The position numbers and the translations under genes are program-made. DNA of 64,000 nucleotides from Endomicrobium sp. Lineage in GTDB: Bacteria > Elusimicrobiota > Endomicrobiia > Endomicrobiales > Endomicrobiaceae. How positions within the stretch are numbered: position 1 is the stretch's first letter; each line of letters begins with the position of its first letter. The stretch covers positions 186,001 through 250,000 of the forward strand of contig JAISGV010000003.1 in the NCBI GenBank assembly GCA_031262885.1. The letters are read 5' to 3'. Shown piece by piece: positions 56,908-64,000 of the stretch. The notes under the pieces were generated by a model. The model was not told where the DNA came from and searched no databases. It was given only the letters and a program-made list of their open reading frames with translations.

Positions 56908-58425
56908 TTATTTTGATTTTTTATTTTTTTTTTCTTTTAAGAGAATGTATTTTTTAGATATTTCAATATCATTAAAATACTTTTTTTTGTTTCCTATTAT
57001 TTGGTATGTTTCATGGCCTTTACCTGCAATTAATACGATATCCCCTTTATTTGCCATATTGATAGCTTCTTTTATAGCTACTTCTCTATCTGGTACTACT
57101 TTAAAATTATTTTTTTTCTTTATTTCAATTCCAGATTTTATATCTTTAATTATTTTATTTTGATTTTCCATTCTAGGATTGTCTGATGTTATAAAAACAA
57201 AGGAACTCATTTCTACAGCAATTTTACCCATAATCGGTCTTTTAGTACGATCTCTATTTCCTCCACAACCAAAGACTGTTATTATTTTGTTTGAGCCTAT
57301 ATTTATAAAGGTTTGTATGCTATTCTTAATAGCATCTTCAGTATGGGCATAATCAACAAATACTTTAAATCCTAATATAGTGGATTCTATTTTTTCTAAT
57401 CTACCAGGAGGAAATAGTTTGGAATTTTCTAAACCATAAATAGCTTCATTTATATTAATATTACAATATACAGCACTTATTAATGCAGCCAATGCATTAT
57501 AAGTATTATGTATCCCTATGTAAGGAATTTTAATTTTTTTTATTTTTTCATTTTTAGTATTATTCAATAGTAAATTGAAACTATTATAATTTTCTGTTGA
57601 TTTGATATTTACAGCTTTGACTTTTACAATTGATGAATTATTTTTTATAGCATAAGGTGTTATATTCGCATTTATTTTCATTTTTATAAGTTTTTTACCA
57701 TATTTATCATCCGCATTAATTATAGCGTATCTTTTTTTTGATGTATTCAATTGTTTAAACAGATTTATTTTTGTATAAAAATAATTATTCATATTTTTAT
57801 GAAAATCTAAATGGTCATGAGTTAGATTAGTAAATATTGCTATATTAAAATTTATCCCAAAGACTCTGTTCAATTTTAAAGCATGAGAAGAAATTTCTAT
57901 GATTAGATATTTTATACTTTCATTTACCATATCTCTCATTATTTTATAAATATCTACAGATTGTGGAGTAGTATTTATGGAATTTATTATCGTATTTTTA
58001 TATCTATAGTTAATTGTTCCTATAACTCCACAATTGATATTATTATTTAAAAATATATTTTCTAACATATATGTTGTTGTTGTTTTTCCATTAGTACCTG
58101 TAATTCCTATAATAGTTAAATCTTTGTCTGGATGTTCATAAAAATTAGCACTAAAAATCGCCATGAATTTAGTTATGTCTTTAACAATAATTTTAGGAAC
58201 AATGGATATATTATAATTAAATCTAGAAACAATGACAGAAGCGCCATTAAAAATTGCCTCCTTTATATGTTTTTTAGATTCAATTTCAATTCTAGAAAGA
58301 TTAAAAAAAACAGCGTTTTTTTTAATCTTTCTAGAATCATAAGAAATACTAGATATTTTAATATTTAAATTTCCTAAAGTTTTAAATTTAATTTTTATAT
58401 TTATTAAAATTTTTTTTAGATCCAT
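56908..58425 (-). CDS. murE: UDP-N-acetylmuramoyl-L-alanyl-D-glutamate-2,6-diaminopimelate ligase MurE
   Basis: Adds the third amino acid of the stem peptide. 505 residues. ISSISYDSRKIKKNAVFFNL, ATP motif IIGITGTNGKTTTTYMLEN, NLTHDHLDFHKNMNNYFYTK, and VFVDYAHTEDAIKNSIQTF. The third-residue selectivity motif is DNPR (TSDNPRMENQ), the form for meso-diaminopimelate rather than lysine. The C-terminal KEKKNKKSK is encoded by a run including A10 that stays in frame. Confidence 0.96.
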   Translation of the reverse strand: MDLKKILINIKIKFKTLGNLNIKISSISYDSRKIKKNAVFFNLSRIEIESKKHIKEAIFNGASVIVSRFNYNISIVPKIIVKDITKFMAIFSANFYEHPDKDLTIIGITGTNGKTTTTYMLENIFLNNNINCGVIGTINYRYKNTIINSINTTPQSVDIYKIMRDMVNESIKYLIIEISSHALKLNRVFGINFNIAIFTNLTHDHLDFHKNMNNYFYTKINLFKQLNTSKKRYAIINADDKYGKKLIKMKINANITPYAIKNNSSIVKVKAVNIKSTENYNSFNLLLNNTKNEKIKKIKIPYIGIHNTYNALAALISAVYCNININEAIYGLENSKLFPPGRLEKIESTILGFKVFVDYAHTEDAIKNSIQTFINIGSNKIITVFGCGGNRDRTKRPIMGKIAVEMSSFVFITSDNPRMENQNKIIKDIKSGIEIKKKNNFKVVPDREVAIKEAINMANKGDIVLIAGKGHETYQIIGNKKKYFNDIEISKKYILLKEKKNKKSK

Positions 58426-58441
58426 TAACTAAACTATTATA

Positions 58442-60169
58442 TTAATTATTATAGTTATTTTCATCTTGTTTAATTTTTAAATATTTAATTACTTTTTCAG
58501 CAATTTTAGCAAATAATGGGGAAGCTACATAAGAAGCATAATATTTCCCCTTAGGTTCATCAATAATTACAAGTATTACAATTTTAGGATTAATTGCAGG
58601 AATCATTCCACAAAATGATGCAATATAACATTTCTTAGAATACGTACCAGTTAAATTATCTATTTTTTGAGATGTTCCAGTTTTACCACCTACACTATAT
58701 CCTTTTATTTTAGCTTTTTTACCTGTACCAAAATCCACAACATTTTTTAAAAGATTTTTCATTAATATAGCTGTTTTTTTTGATATTACTCTTCTTATTT
58801 TTCTTGGTTTAAAAATTAAATTATTAAATTTTTCATTATTTTTGTTTTCTATACTTTTAATTATCAAGGGTTTCATAAGTACTCCATTATTAGCAATAGC
58901 AGAAAAAGCATTTATAATTTGTATAGGTGTTACACCTATTCCTTGACCAAACGAAATTGTAGGCATTGATAAAGAATTCCAATTTTCTAGGTTTACAAGC
59001 ATTCCTCTTATTTCTCCAGGCAAATCAATTCCTGTTAAAGAATGAAAACCAAATTTTCTTATATAATGATAAAAGTATTTACTACCAATTTTATTAGCAA
59101 TCTTTATCATTATTATATTAGAAGATTGTTCTATAGCTTTACTTAAAGATATGCAATTTTTATTTATCATGTTATGATCTTTAATTATATGACCAAAAAT
59201 TTTGAATTTTTCATTTTTGACATAAAAATGATCTTTTGTCCTTATAATATCTTTGTCTAATGCTGCAGATATAGTTACTACTTTAAATGTAGATCCAGGT
59301 TCATACATATCACTTATAGCTGAATTTTTAAGAATTTTTATATTACTAATTTTGTAGGATGGATTAAAATCTGGTAGTGATACCATAGCCAATATATTAC
59401 CATTAATAGGATTCTGTACTATGCATATGGCTTTTTTTGCTTTATATTTTTCCATTGCGTGTCTTAACTCTTGTTCAACTATATATTGTATAGTAGTATT
59501 TATACATAGCCTCACATTACATCCTTGTTTTTTACTTTTATCAATATGTTTATCTAATATTATATTTCCTCTGCCATCTCGCCACTTTTTTTCTTCAATA
59601 TTTTCACCTATAAGCCATCTATTGCATATTTTTTCAATACCTTCAACACCATTTCCATAAATATCTGTTATTCCTAAAATATGTGAAAGTAATTTGCCTT
59701 CAGGATATTGTCTTATGTATCTACTTTCAAAGCCAATTCCTCGTAATTTCATATTTCTAATTTTACTAATAGTATTTAAATCTACATTATGCAATATTGG
59801 TATATAAGCTTTGTTACTTGAAGAATACTTACTAAGATTATTTATTTTTATACCAATTTTTAATAAACCATCTTTAATTTTATTAAAATTTTTAATTATA
59901 GTAGGATCAATAAAAATAGAGTATTTTTTAACACTGGTAGCTAATACTCTTCCTCTACAGTCTAAAATATTTCCTCGTTTTGATAATTCTATATCTTTAC
60001 ATAGAATCATTTTTTTTACTATGTTATTTATTTTTTCATGCAAATATATCTGTATATATATTAATCTTATTAATAAAATAGAAAATAACATTATAATTAT
60101 ATAACTCAATATATTATTTCTATTAAATTTAAAAGAAGTTCTTGTTTTGGTATTTTTAGAATTTAACAT
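58442..60169 (-). CDS. ftsI: Septal penicillin-binding protein FtsI (PBP3, transpeptidase)
   Basis: Cross-links peptidoglycan at the division septum. 575 residues. One N-terminal membrane span (~18-40), dimerisation domain, then the transpeptidase with SxxK in MYEPGSTFKVVTIS, SxN in IEQSSNIIMIKIA, and KTGT in SVGGKTGTSQKIDN. No class A glycosyltransferase domain, so it is class B. Follows ftsL as expected. Confidence 0.95.
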   Translation of the reverse strand: MLNSKNTKTRTSFKFNRNNILSYIIIMLFSILLIRLIYIQIYLHEKINNIVKKMILCKDIELSKRGNILDCRGRVLATSVKKYSIFIDPTIIKNFNKIKDGLLKIGIKINNLSKYSSSNKAYIPILHNVDLNTISKIRNMKLRGIGFESRYIRQYPEGKLLSHILGITDIYGNGVEGIEKICNRWLIGENIEEKKWRDGRGNIILDKHIDKSKKQGCNVRLCINTTIQYIVEQELRHAMEKYKAKKAICIVQNPINGNILAMVSLPDFNPSYKISNIKILKNSAISDMYEPGSTFKVVTISAALDKDIIRTKDHFYVKNEKFKIFGHIIKDHNMINKNCISLSKAIEQSSNIIMIKIANKIGSKYFYHYIRKFGFHSLTGIDLPGEIRGMLVNLENWNSLSMPTISFGQGIGVTPIQIINAFSAIANNGVLMKPLIIKSIENKNNEKFNNLIFKPRKIRRVISKKTAILMKNLLKNVVDFGTGKKAKIKGYSVGGKTGTSQKIDNLTGTYSKKCYIASFCGMIPAINPKIVILVIIDEPKGKYYASYVASPLFAKIAEKVIKYLKIKQDENNYNN

Positions 60170-60199
60170 TTTTAATAGTTATGTTATTAGTAAACAGGT

Positions 60200-60457
60200 T
60201 TAATTTCTAACATATATTATAGAATTTACATTTGGATGGTGAAGCTTTTTATTCTTAGCTACATTATTCATCTTTTCTAGTGAAAGAATGGAATTTATAT
60301 TTAATTTTAAGGAATCATTATCAGCATCAATTCTTTCATATATATTATTCAACTTACTTATTCTATAAGCTAATCTTATAGATGTATTTTGCTGCCATAT
60401 ATAAATAAAAATAATTATAAATACTATTATTATATAAATTACAAATGGTTTAGACAT
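60200..60457 (-). CDS. ftsL: Cell division protein FtsL-like
   Basis: 85 residues: one N-terminal membrane span (FVIYIIIVFIIIFIYIW) and a periplasmic alpha-helical part with leucines (LNNIYERIDADNDSLKLNINS). Sequence identity of FtsL is weak in general; the call rests on this layout and its position between rsmH and ftsI. It overlaps the rsmH stop by about 19 bp. Confidence 0.75.
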   Translation of the reverse strand: MSKPFVIYIIIVFIIIFIYIWQQNTSIRLAYRISKLNNIYERIDADNDSLKLNINSILSLEKMNNVAKNKKLHHPNVNSIIYVRN

Positions 60458-61335
60458 TCTGCTATTCTCATTTTTGCACTTCTACTTCTATTATTAAATT
60501 TTAGTTCTATTTTTTTAGCTCTTATGACTTTTTTTGATAAAGTTTTATATATTCCATTATTAGTATTTTGTTTAAAGTTATATTTTACTATACGATCTTC
60601 TAAAGAATGAAAACTTATTACGATTATTCTTCCTTTAATATTTAAAATATTTGGAGCTATATATAATAAGTTTTGTAAGTTGTCTAATTCTTTATTTATA
60701 AAAATCCTTAATGATTGAAAAACTTTAGTTGCAGAATTTATTTTATTAGATTTTCTTTTCACTGAAAATATAATCTCTTGTAGTTTTTTAGCAGTAATAA
60801 TTCTATTTGCTTTCCTGTATGTTGTAATTGCTTTTGCAATTTGTTTAGATTTATATTCTTCTCCATAATTATAAAAAATATTAGCTAATTTTTCTTTAGT
60901 TGCAGAATTTATTACATATTCTGCTGTTATTTTGTTTCTATTATCCATTCTCATATCCAAAGAATTTGCTTTGAAAGAAAATCCTCTATCAAGATTATTA
61001 AGTTGTCTGGATGATAGTCCTACATCTACCAAAATACCATCAACTTTTTTAATTTTTATATTTGATAAAATTTTTTTTATGTTTTTAAAATTATCTCTTA
61101 TAAAAATAACTCTATTATTTAATTTACCACTAATATTAAGTTGTTCGTATCTATTCAGAGCTTCTTCATCCCAATCTATAGCAATAATCTTTATATTGTT
61201 AAATTTATTTAACAGGCCTATAGTATGCCCTCCTCCTCCAAAAGTACAATCTACGTATATTCCTTTTGGATTACAAACTAAATATTCTAATACTTCTAAC
61301 AACATAACAGGAGTATGATAATTATATTTTAAAAT
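60439..61335 (-). CDS. rsmH: 16S rRNA m4C1402 methyltransferase RsmH (MraW), apparent ATT start
   Basis: N4-methylates C1402 of 16S rRNA; companion of RsmI on the same nucleotide. Conserved HTPVMLLEVLEYL precedes the first in-frame ATG (61305), so the true start is upstream. The frame reads back to ATT at 61333-61335, placed 6 nt after a perfect GGAGG (61342-61346), and no ATG, GTG or TTG intervenes. SAM motif VDCTFGGGGHTIGLL and the DGILVDVGLSSRQLNNLDRG and VISFHSLEDRIVK motifs follow. First gene of the dcw cluster; 298 residues. AUU initiation is my inference. Confidence 0.92.
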   Translation of the reverse strand: MLKYNYHTPVMLLEVLEYLVCNPKGIYVDCTFGGGGHTIGLLNKFNNIKIIAIDWDEEALNRYEQLNISGKLNNRVIFIRDNFKNIKKILSNIKIKKVDGILVDVGLSSRQLNNLDRGFSFKANSLDMRMDNRNKITAEYVINSATKEKLANIFYNYGEEYKSKQIAKAITTYRKANRIITAKKLQEIIFSVKRKSNKINSATKVFQSLRIFINKELDNLQNLLYIAPNILNIKGRIIVISFHSLEDRIVKYNFKQNTNNGIYKTLSKKVIRAKKIELKFNNRSRSAKMRIAECLNHL

Positions 61336-61341
61336 TCTATT

Positions 61342-61346
61342 CCTCC
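61342..61346 (-). promoter_or_regulatory. Perfect Shine-Dalgarno sequence for the ATT start of rsmH
   Basis: GGAGG on the minus strand, 6 nt before ATT at 61335-61333 and 36 nt before the first in-frame ATG (61305). It marks ATT, not the ATG, as the intended start codon. Confidence 0.8.
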
Positions 61347-61364
61347 GAGCAAATATTTAAATAC

Positions 61365-61729
61365 AATAATAAAGATGAATTATACACCGAATTCTGTTTT
61401 TTAATGTTAAAAATTAAAAAAGCAATCATTTATCTAGTATAGGAATCACTTCCATTACTTAAGCAGCTTAACTCAACTTTGCTTTCCCAGTAAGGATTTA
61501 GCCGTTTCATTTTTTATATTACTATAAAAACACATCCTAATAGGATGTTATTCTTGTTTCCAAAAATAACGTTTCTGTTCGCACCTCTACTTTTACAAGT
61601 GATAGGTATTACCTACTACTGTTTTCTATGTAAAAAATATACACAAGAAAGTTCGGACTTTCCTCTTTACCTTAACACTAATCTACATCATTAGCTATGT
61701 AAAGCGATTGCTCATTCATCTTCATTATT
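61365..61729 (-). ncRNA. rnpB: RNase P RNA
   Basis: Bacterial type A RNase P ribozyme, about 365 nt. The conserved GAGGAAAGTCCGAAC and ACAGAAACG core elements, the AGGTGCGAACAGAAACG region, GATAAATGATTGC, and the closing ACAGAATTCGGTG (P4 partner) occur in the expected order. The ends form a 16-bp helix P1 (61714-61729 with 61365-61380). Ends are inferred from P1. The 5' end overlaps the stop codon of the zinc-ribbon gene, and rsmH begins ~30 bp downstream. Confidence 0.92.
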
Positions 61730-62441
61730 TTTTAAATAAAATACACGAACAATTATCACAAAAAACAATTTTATTATATTTCTTTATTTGATTTATTATC
61801 TGTGGTCTTAGTATAATACCGCAACAACTGCAACTTTCTCTTTCTACGATACAGATACTTTTACGTTTGTTTTTTTTACTATTATTTCTTTTATCATATT
61901 CTGCTAAAGAAGTATTACTAATATTTGATCTACAGTTTTTTATATACTCATTAACTTTTAATATTTCAGTCTTTAAAAATTTTATATGTTTTTCTAATTG
62001 CTTTATTTCTTCATTAATTATTTCTTTGAATTTACAAATATTGTTTTTTGTTTCTTTTATAGTCTTAGATTCATAATCTAACTTATATTCCATATTCAAT
62101 ATAACTTCTTCAAGATTACTTTTATCATGTTGTAAATCTTTTATTTTTGACTGTATTTTTTTATAAATATCATTTGATTTAGCATTGTTTAGTTCTATTG
62201 AATATTTGGAAATTACTTTTTCTTTATTATAAAGTTCGTTTTCTTTTTCTTTCTTAGTTAAATTTAAATTTAAGAAATTAGTTTTCATAATTCTAAAATC
62301 TTTTTCTTTGTTATTTATTTGAATATTCTTTTCTTTAATTAAAGAAAAAATATTATAGATTTCTTTTTCAATATTACTAATTTGTATTTCATAATTTTGA
62401 AGTTTACAAAGAAATTCTAGATCTTGTTTTAAAGTTGTCAT
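61725..62441 (-). CDS. Coiled-coil zinc-ribbon protein (C4-type, DUF164-like)
   Basis: 238 residues. Long lysine/glutamate-rich coiled coil (~residues 5-195), then a zinc ribbon with two CxxC pairs: ESCSCCGIILRPQII and VFCDNCSCILFKK. The C4-type zinc-ribbon family with long coiled coil is widespread in bacteria; some members bind nucleic acid, but the function here is not known. Its stop codon lies within the 5' edge of rnpB. Confidence 0.85.
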   Translation of the reverse strand: MTTLKQDLEFLCKLQNYEIQISNIEKEIYNIFSLIKEKNIQINNKEKDFRIMKTNFLNLNLTKKEKENELYNKEKVISKYSIELNNAKSNDIYKKIQSKIKDLQHDKSNLEEVILNMEYKLDYESKTIKETKNNICKFKEIINEEIKQLEKHIKFLKTEILKVNEYIKNCRSNISNTSLAEYDKRNNSKKNKRKSICIVERESCSCCGIILRPQIINQIKKYNKIVFCDNCSCILFKK

Positions 62442-62503
62442 TTTTATATCTATATTCCTAAATATTAAATTATATTATTATTCGAGTTTAACAAAAACTA
62501 AAG

Positions 62504-62577
62504 TGGGCCTGGTAGGATTTGAACCTACGACCATTCGATTATGAGTCGAGCGCTCTAACCAACTGAGCTACAGGCCC
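62504..62577 (-). tRNA. tRNA-Ile2 (anticodon CAT, lysidine-dependent)
   Basis: 74-nt cloverleaf. Acceptor GGGCCTG/CAGGCCC, D-stem GCTC/GAGC, anticodon stem around CTCATAA with TCGA/TCGA, T-arm GTAGG-TTCAAAT-CCTAC. The CGACTCATAATCG pattern is characteristic of the tRNA whose C34 becomes lysidine (TilS) and reads AUA. Position 27-43 looks like a C-A mismatch. No CCA encoded. Confidence 0.87.
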
Positions 62578-62609
62578 ACCACTTATAACATATATAAGAA
62601 ATAGATTCA

Positions 62610-62639
62610 ATTATAGACAAAAAAAATACACCAAGTCAA
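62610..62639 (-). promoter_or_regulatory. sigma70 promoter of tRNA-Ile2
   Basis: On the minus strand: TTGACT (62634-62639), an 18-bp spacer, and TATAAT (62610-62615), 32 nt before the tRNA 5' end. One mismatch to consensus in the -35, none in the -10. Confidence 0.75.
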
Positions 62640-62664
62640 ATAGTAAGAGATAATCGCTAAAAAA

Positions 62665-63378
62665 TTAACCAAGTATTTTTTTTATTTTTTTCATATCTCG
62701 CCATACGTATTTTTTTAAATTTATATTTCTTAATAGTGCAGCTGGATGATATGTAGGGATTACCATTATTTGCTGATAATATTTAATATTTCCTCTTATT
62801 GTACTAATATTTTCTTTTATATTCAATAAACCTTTTGTAGCAGATTTACCTAAAGTTACTATAATTTTAGGATTTATTATTTTTATTTGTTCATTTAAAT
62901 AATACATGCAATTTTTAATTTCAGTATTATATGGAGCCCTATCATTATTCCTTCTATCTGGATTCGCTTTATCTAACATTGGATGGCATTTTACTATGTT
63001 AGTTATATACACTTCTTTCCTAGTAAACCCAATTGAAGCAATGATATTGTTTAATAATTTACCTGATTTACCTACAAATGGAATACCAATATGATCTTCT
63101 TCATATCCAGGGCCCTCTCCAATAAACATCAGTTTTGCTTTTTCAGATCCTTCGCCAAATACTGTATGTAGTCTGCTATTTCCTAAATCACATTTTCTAC
63201 AATTTTTAACTTCATTTTCAAGAACAATCAATTTATTATAACGTTCTAATTTTTTATATTTATTTTCTTTTTTTATATATATACGTGTGTCTATAGTATT
63301 ATAATCATTAAATTCTAAAAATTTTTCGAAATTTATCTTTATTTGTTTTAAAATTTTTATTACTTTTTTTCTTGGCAT
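62665..63378 (-). CDS. Uracil-DNA glycosylase, family 4 (iron-sulphur)
   Basis: Removes uracil from DNA. 237 residues. Family 4 motifs: MFIGEGPGYEEDHIGIPFVG and the catalytic-region NIVKCHPMLDKANPDRR, with the late HPAALL (YHPAALL). Four cysteines around the Fe-S cluster (NCRKCDLG, NIVKCHP, IKNCMYYL). The N-terminus has an extra basic segment. First ATG overlaps the preceding gene by ~19 bp. It counters dUTP incorporation alongside the dCMP deaminase pathway. Confidence 0.93.
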   Translation of the reverse strand: MPRKKVIKILKQIKINFEKFLEFNDYNTIDTRIYIKKENKYKKLERYNKLIVLENEVKNCRKCDLGNSRLHTVFGEGSEKAKLMFIGEGPGYEEDHIGIPFVGKSGKLLNNIIASIGFTRKEVYITNIVKCHPMLDKANPDRRNNDRAPYNTEIKNCMYYLNEQIKIINPKIIVTLGKSATKGLLNIKENISTIRGNIKYYQQIMVIPTYHPAALLRNINLKKYVWRDMKKIKKILG

Positions 63379-63584
63379 TGAATTTCATCTTTATAAGATA
63401 ATACATCCATTAGGATTCTATTTATAAGATTAACTTGTGTTAAATTTTTATAGTTTTCCAAATGATTAACTTTTTCCATCCAATTTAATGCTCTTTTTAC
63501 TATTTCATACTTCCCTAATTTTGATTTTGATATTTCAATGGCTAAATTCATTCCATAATTTAAATAATTGTTTTTTAATGTCAT
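63360..63584 (-). CDS. rpoZ: Small conserved protein, RNA polymerase omega-like
   Basis: 74 residues. The segment LGKYEIVKRALNWMEKVN resembles the omega-subunit pattern (KYxLVxxAxxRA), and it lies directly after gmk, where rpoZ is found in many bacteria. The rest is not recognisable. I assign rpoZ by position plus this short match; it could be an unrelated small protein. Confidence 0.5.
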   Translation of the reverse strand: MTLKNNYLNYGMNLAIEISKSKLGKYEIVKRALNWMEKVNHLENYKNLTQVNLINRILMDVLSYKDEIQCQEKK

Positions 63585-63607
63585 AAATTTTATTCTCTCT
63601 CTTAATT

Positions 63608-64000
63608 TTAAAAAAAATAATTTTTTTTATTTTTAATTTTATAATCTAATGATTTTATTATAGTTCTAACTGAATTAATTGCGTTACTCAATTTCCTGTT
63701 TATAATAAGATATTCATATTTTTTTAAAGATTTTAATTCTTCTTTAGCATTATTTAATCTTATATTTATAGTATCAAGACAATCTTTATTTCTAATTATT
63801 AATCTTTCTTTTAAAGTTCTAAAATTTGGAGTCATAACAAATATCATACAAGTATTAGGATATAATCTTTTTATTTTTATACCGCCTTTAACATCTATTT
63901 CTAAAAGTACATTCTTATAAAAATGTAACAATTTGTTTAACAATACCTTAGAAGTTCCATAGTAATTATTATGAACTTTAGCCCATTCTGCAAACATTTT
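63608..64000 (-). CDS. gmk: Guanylate kinase, partial (C-terminal part)
   Basis: Phosphorylates GMP to GDP. The N-terminal P-loop lies beyond the right edge. Visible: EWAKVHNNYYGTSKVLLNKLL (GMP-binding), VLLEIDVKGGIKIKR, IFVMTPNFRTLKERLIIR and the C-terminal helix region. About 130 residues are seen. It is followed 23 bp later by the rpoZ-like gene, the usual gmk-rpoZ order. Confidence 0.93.
   Translation of the reverse strand, partial: KMFAEWAKVHNNYYGTSKVLLNKLLHFYKNVLLEIDVKGGIKIKRLYPNTCMIFVMTPNFRTLKERLIIRNKDCLDTINIRLNNAKEELKSLKKYEYLIINRKLSNAINSVRTIIKSLDYKIKNKKNYFF

Overview
The window is a compact, strongly AT-rich bacterial chromosome segment (by eye roughly three quarters A+T), almost wholly made of conserved housekeeping genes, most of them on the minus strand. 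Intergenic gaps are tiny, start/stop overlaps are frequent, and there are no insertion sequences, phage genes or CRISPR arrays. The organism looks like a diderm: it has an Omp85/BamA protein with POTRA repeats, FabZ beside it, lipoprotein processing genes (lgt, lspA), and a MurE with the DNPR motif typical of meso-diaminopimelate addition. Signs of genome erosion suggest an obligate host-associated bacterium or endosymbiont: poly(A)-tract frameshifts, a PolA reduced to its 5'-nuclease domain, eroded motifs and missing canonical start codons. My best guess for lineage is Elusimicrobiota/Endomicrobia-like, but this rests on gene content and order only and is weak.

Layout. 1-8.0 kb: partial tsaD, trpS, mnmG-rsmG, rpmB, fabZ-bamA. 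7.8-17 kb: dCMP deaminase, tRNA-Arg, DJ-1-like protein, nadC-birA-ybaB, then (minus) glyA, tsaC, argJ, argC, rsmI, and (plus) nth with tRNA-Met. 16.7-25.7 kb: a long minus-strand run murA, prmC, prfA, rpmE, rho, coaE, polA 5'-nuclease, trxB, trxA, fmt, def. 25.7-31 kb: an Ogg2-type glycosylase and xerC (plus), then groEL-groES and a MATE transporter. 31-42.5 kb: rluD, lgt, lspA, ileS, yggU, yggS, two paralogous HD-domain proteins around yajC and tgt, a frameshifted second Xer recombinase, a metallo-beta-lactamase-fold hydrolase, pgpA, pgsA. 42.5-50.2 kb: ftsK, accB, pnp, rpsO, two-subunit class I fumarase, malic enzyme. 50.2-61.3 kb: tRNA-Phe, two small membrane-associated proteins, and the division and cell wall (dcw) cluster murG-ftsW-murD-mraY-murF-murE-ftsI-ftsL-rsmH. 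61.3-64 kb: RNase P RNA, a coiled-coil zinc-ribbon protein, tRNA-Ile2, uracil-DNA glycosylase, an omega-like protein and partial gmk.

How it works together. The genes cover translation (tRNA synthetases, release factor 1 and its methylase, formylation/deformylation), peptidoglycan synthesis and septation, envelope biogenesis, base-excision repair, thiol redox balance, arginine/serine/NAD/CoA/biotin-related metabolism and a malate-fumarate branch. The window carries no recognisable new defence or biosynthetic system.

The most interesting signals are about how genes are read. One Xer gene is out of frame at an A10 run. prmC has an A10 run immediately after its only ATG. trxB, rsmH and possibly prmC have conserved N-termini with no ATG/GTG/TTG in frame and appear to start at AUU/AUA. 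The thioredoxin reductase has also lost the usual NADPH-binding motifs. A perfect 46-bp palindrome lies between ybaB and glyA, and groES has a consensus promoter over a decayed CIRCE-like operator.
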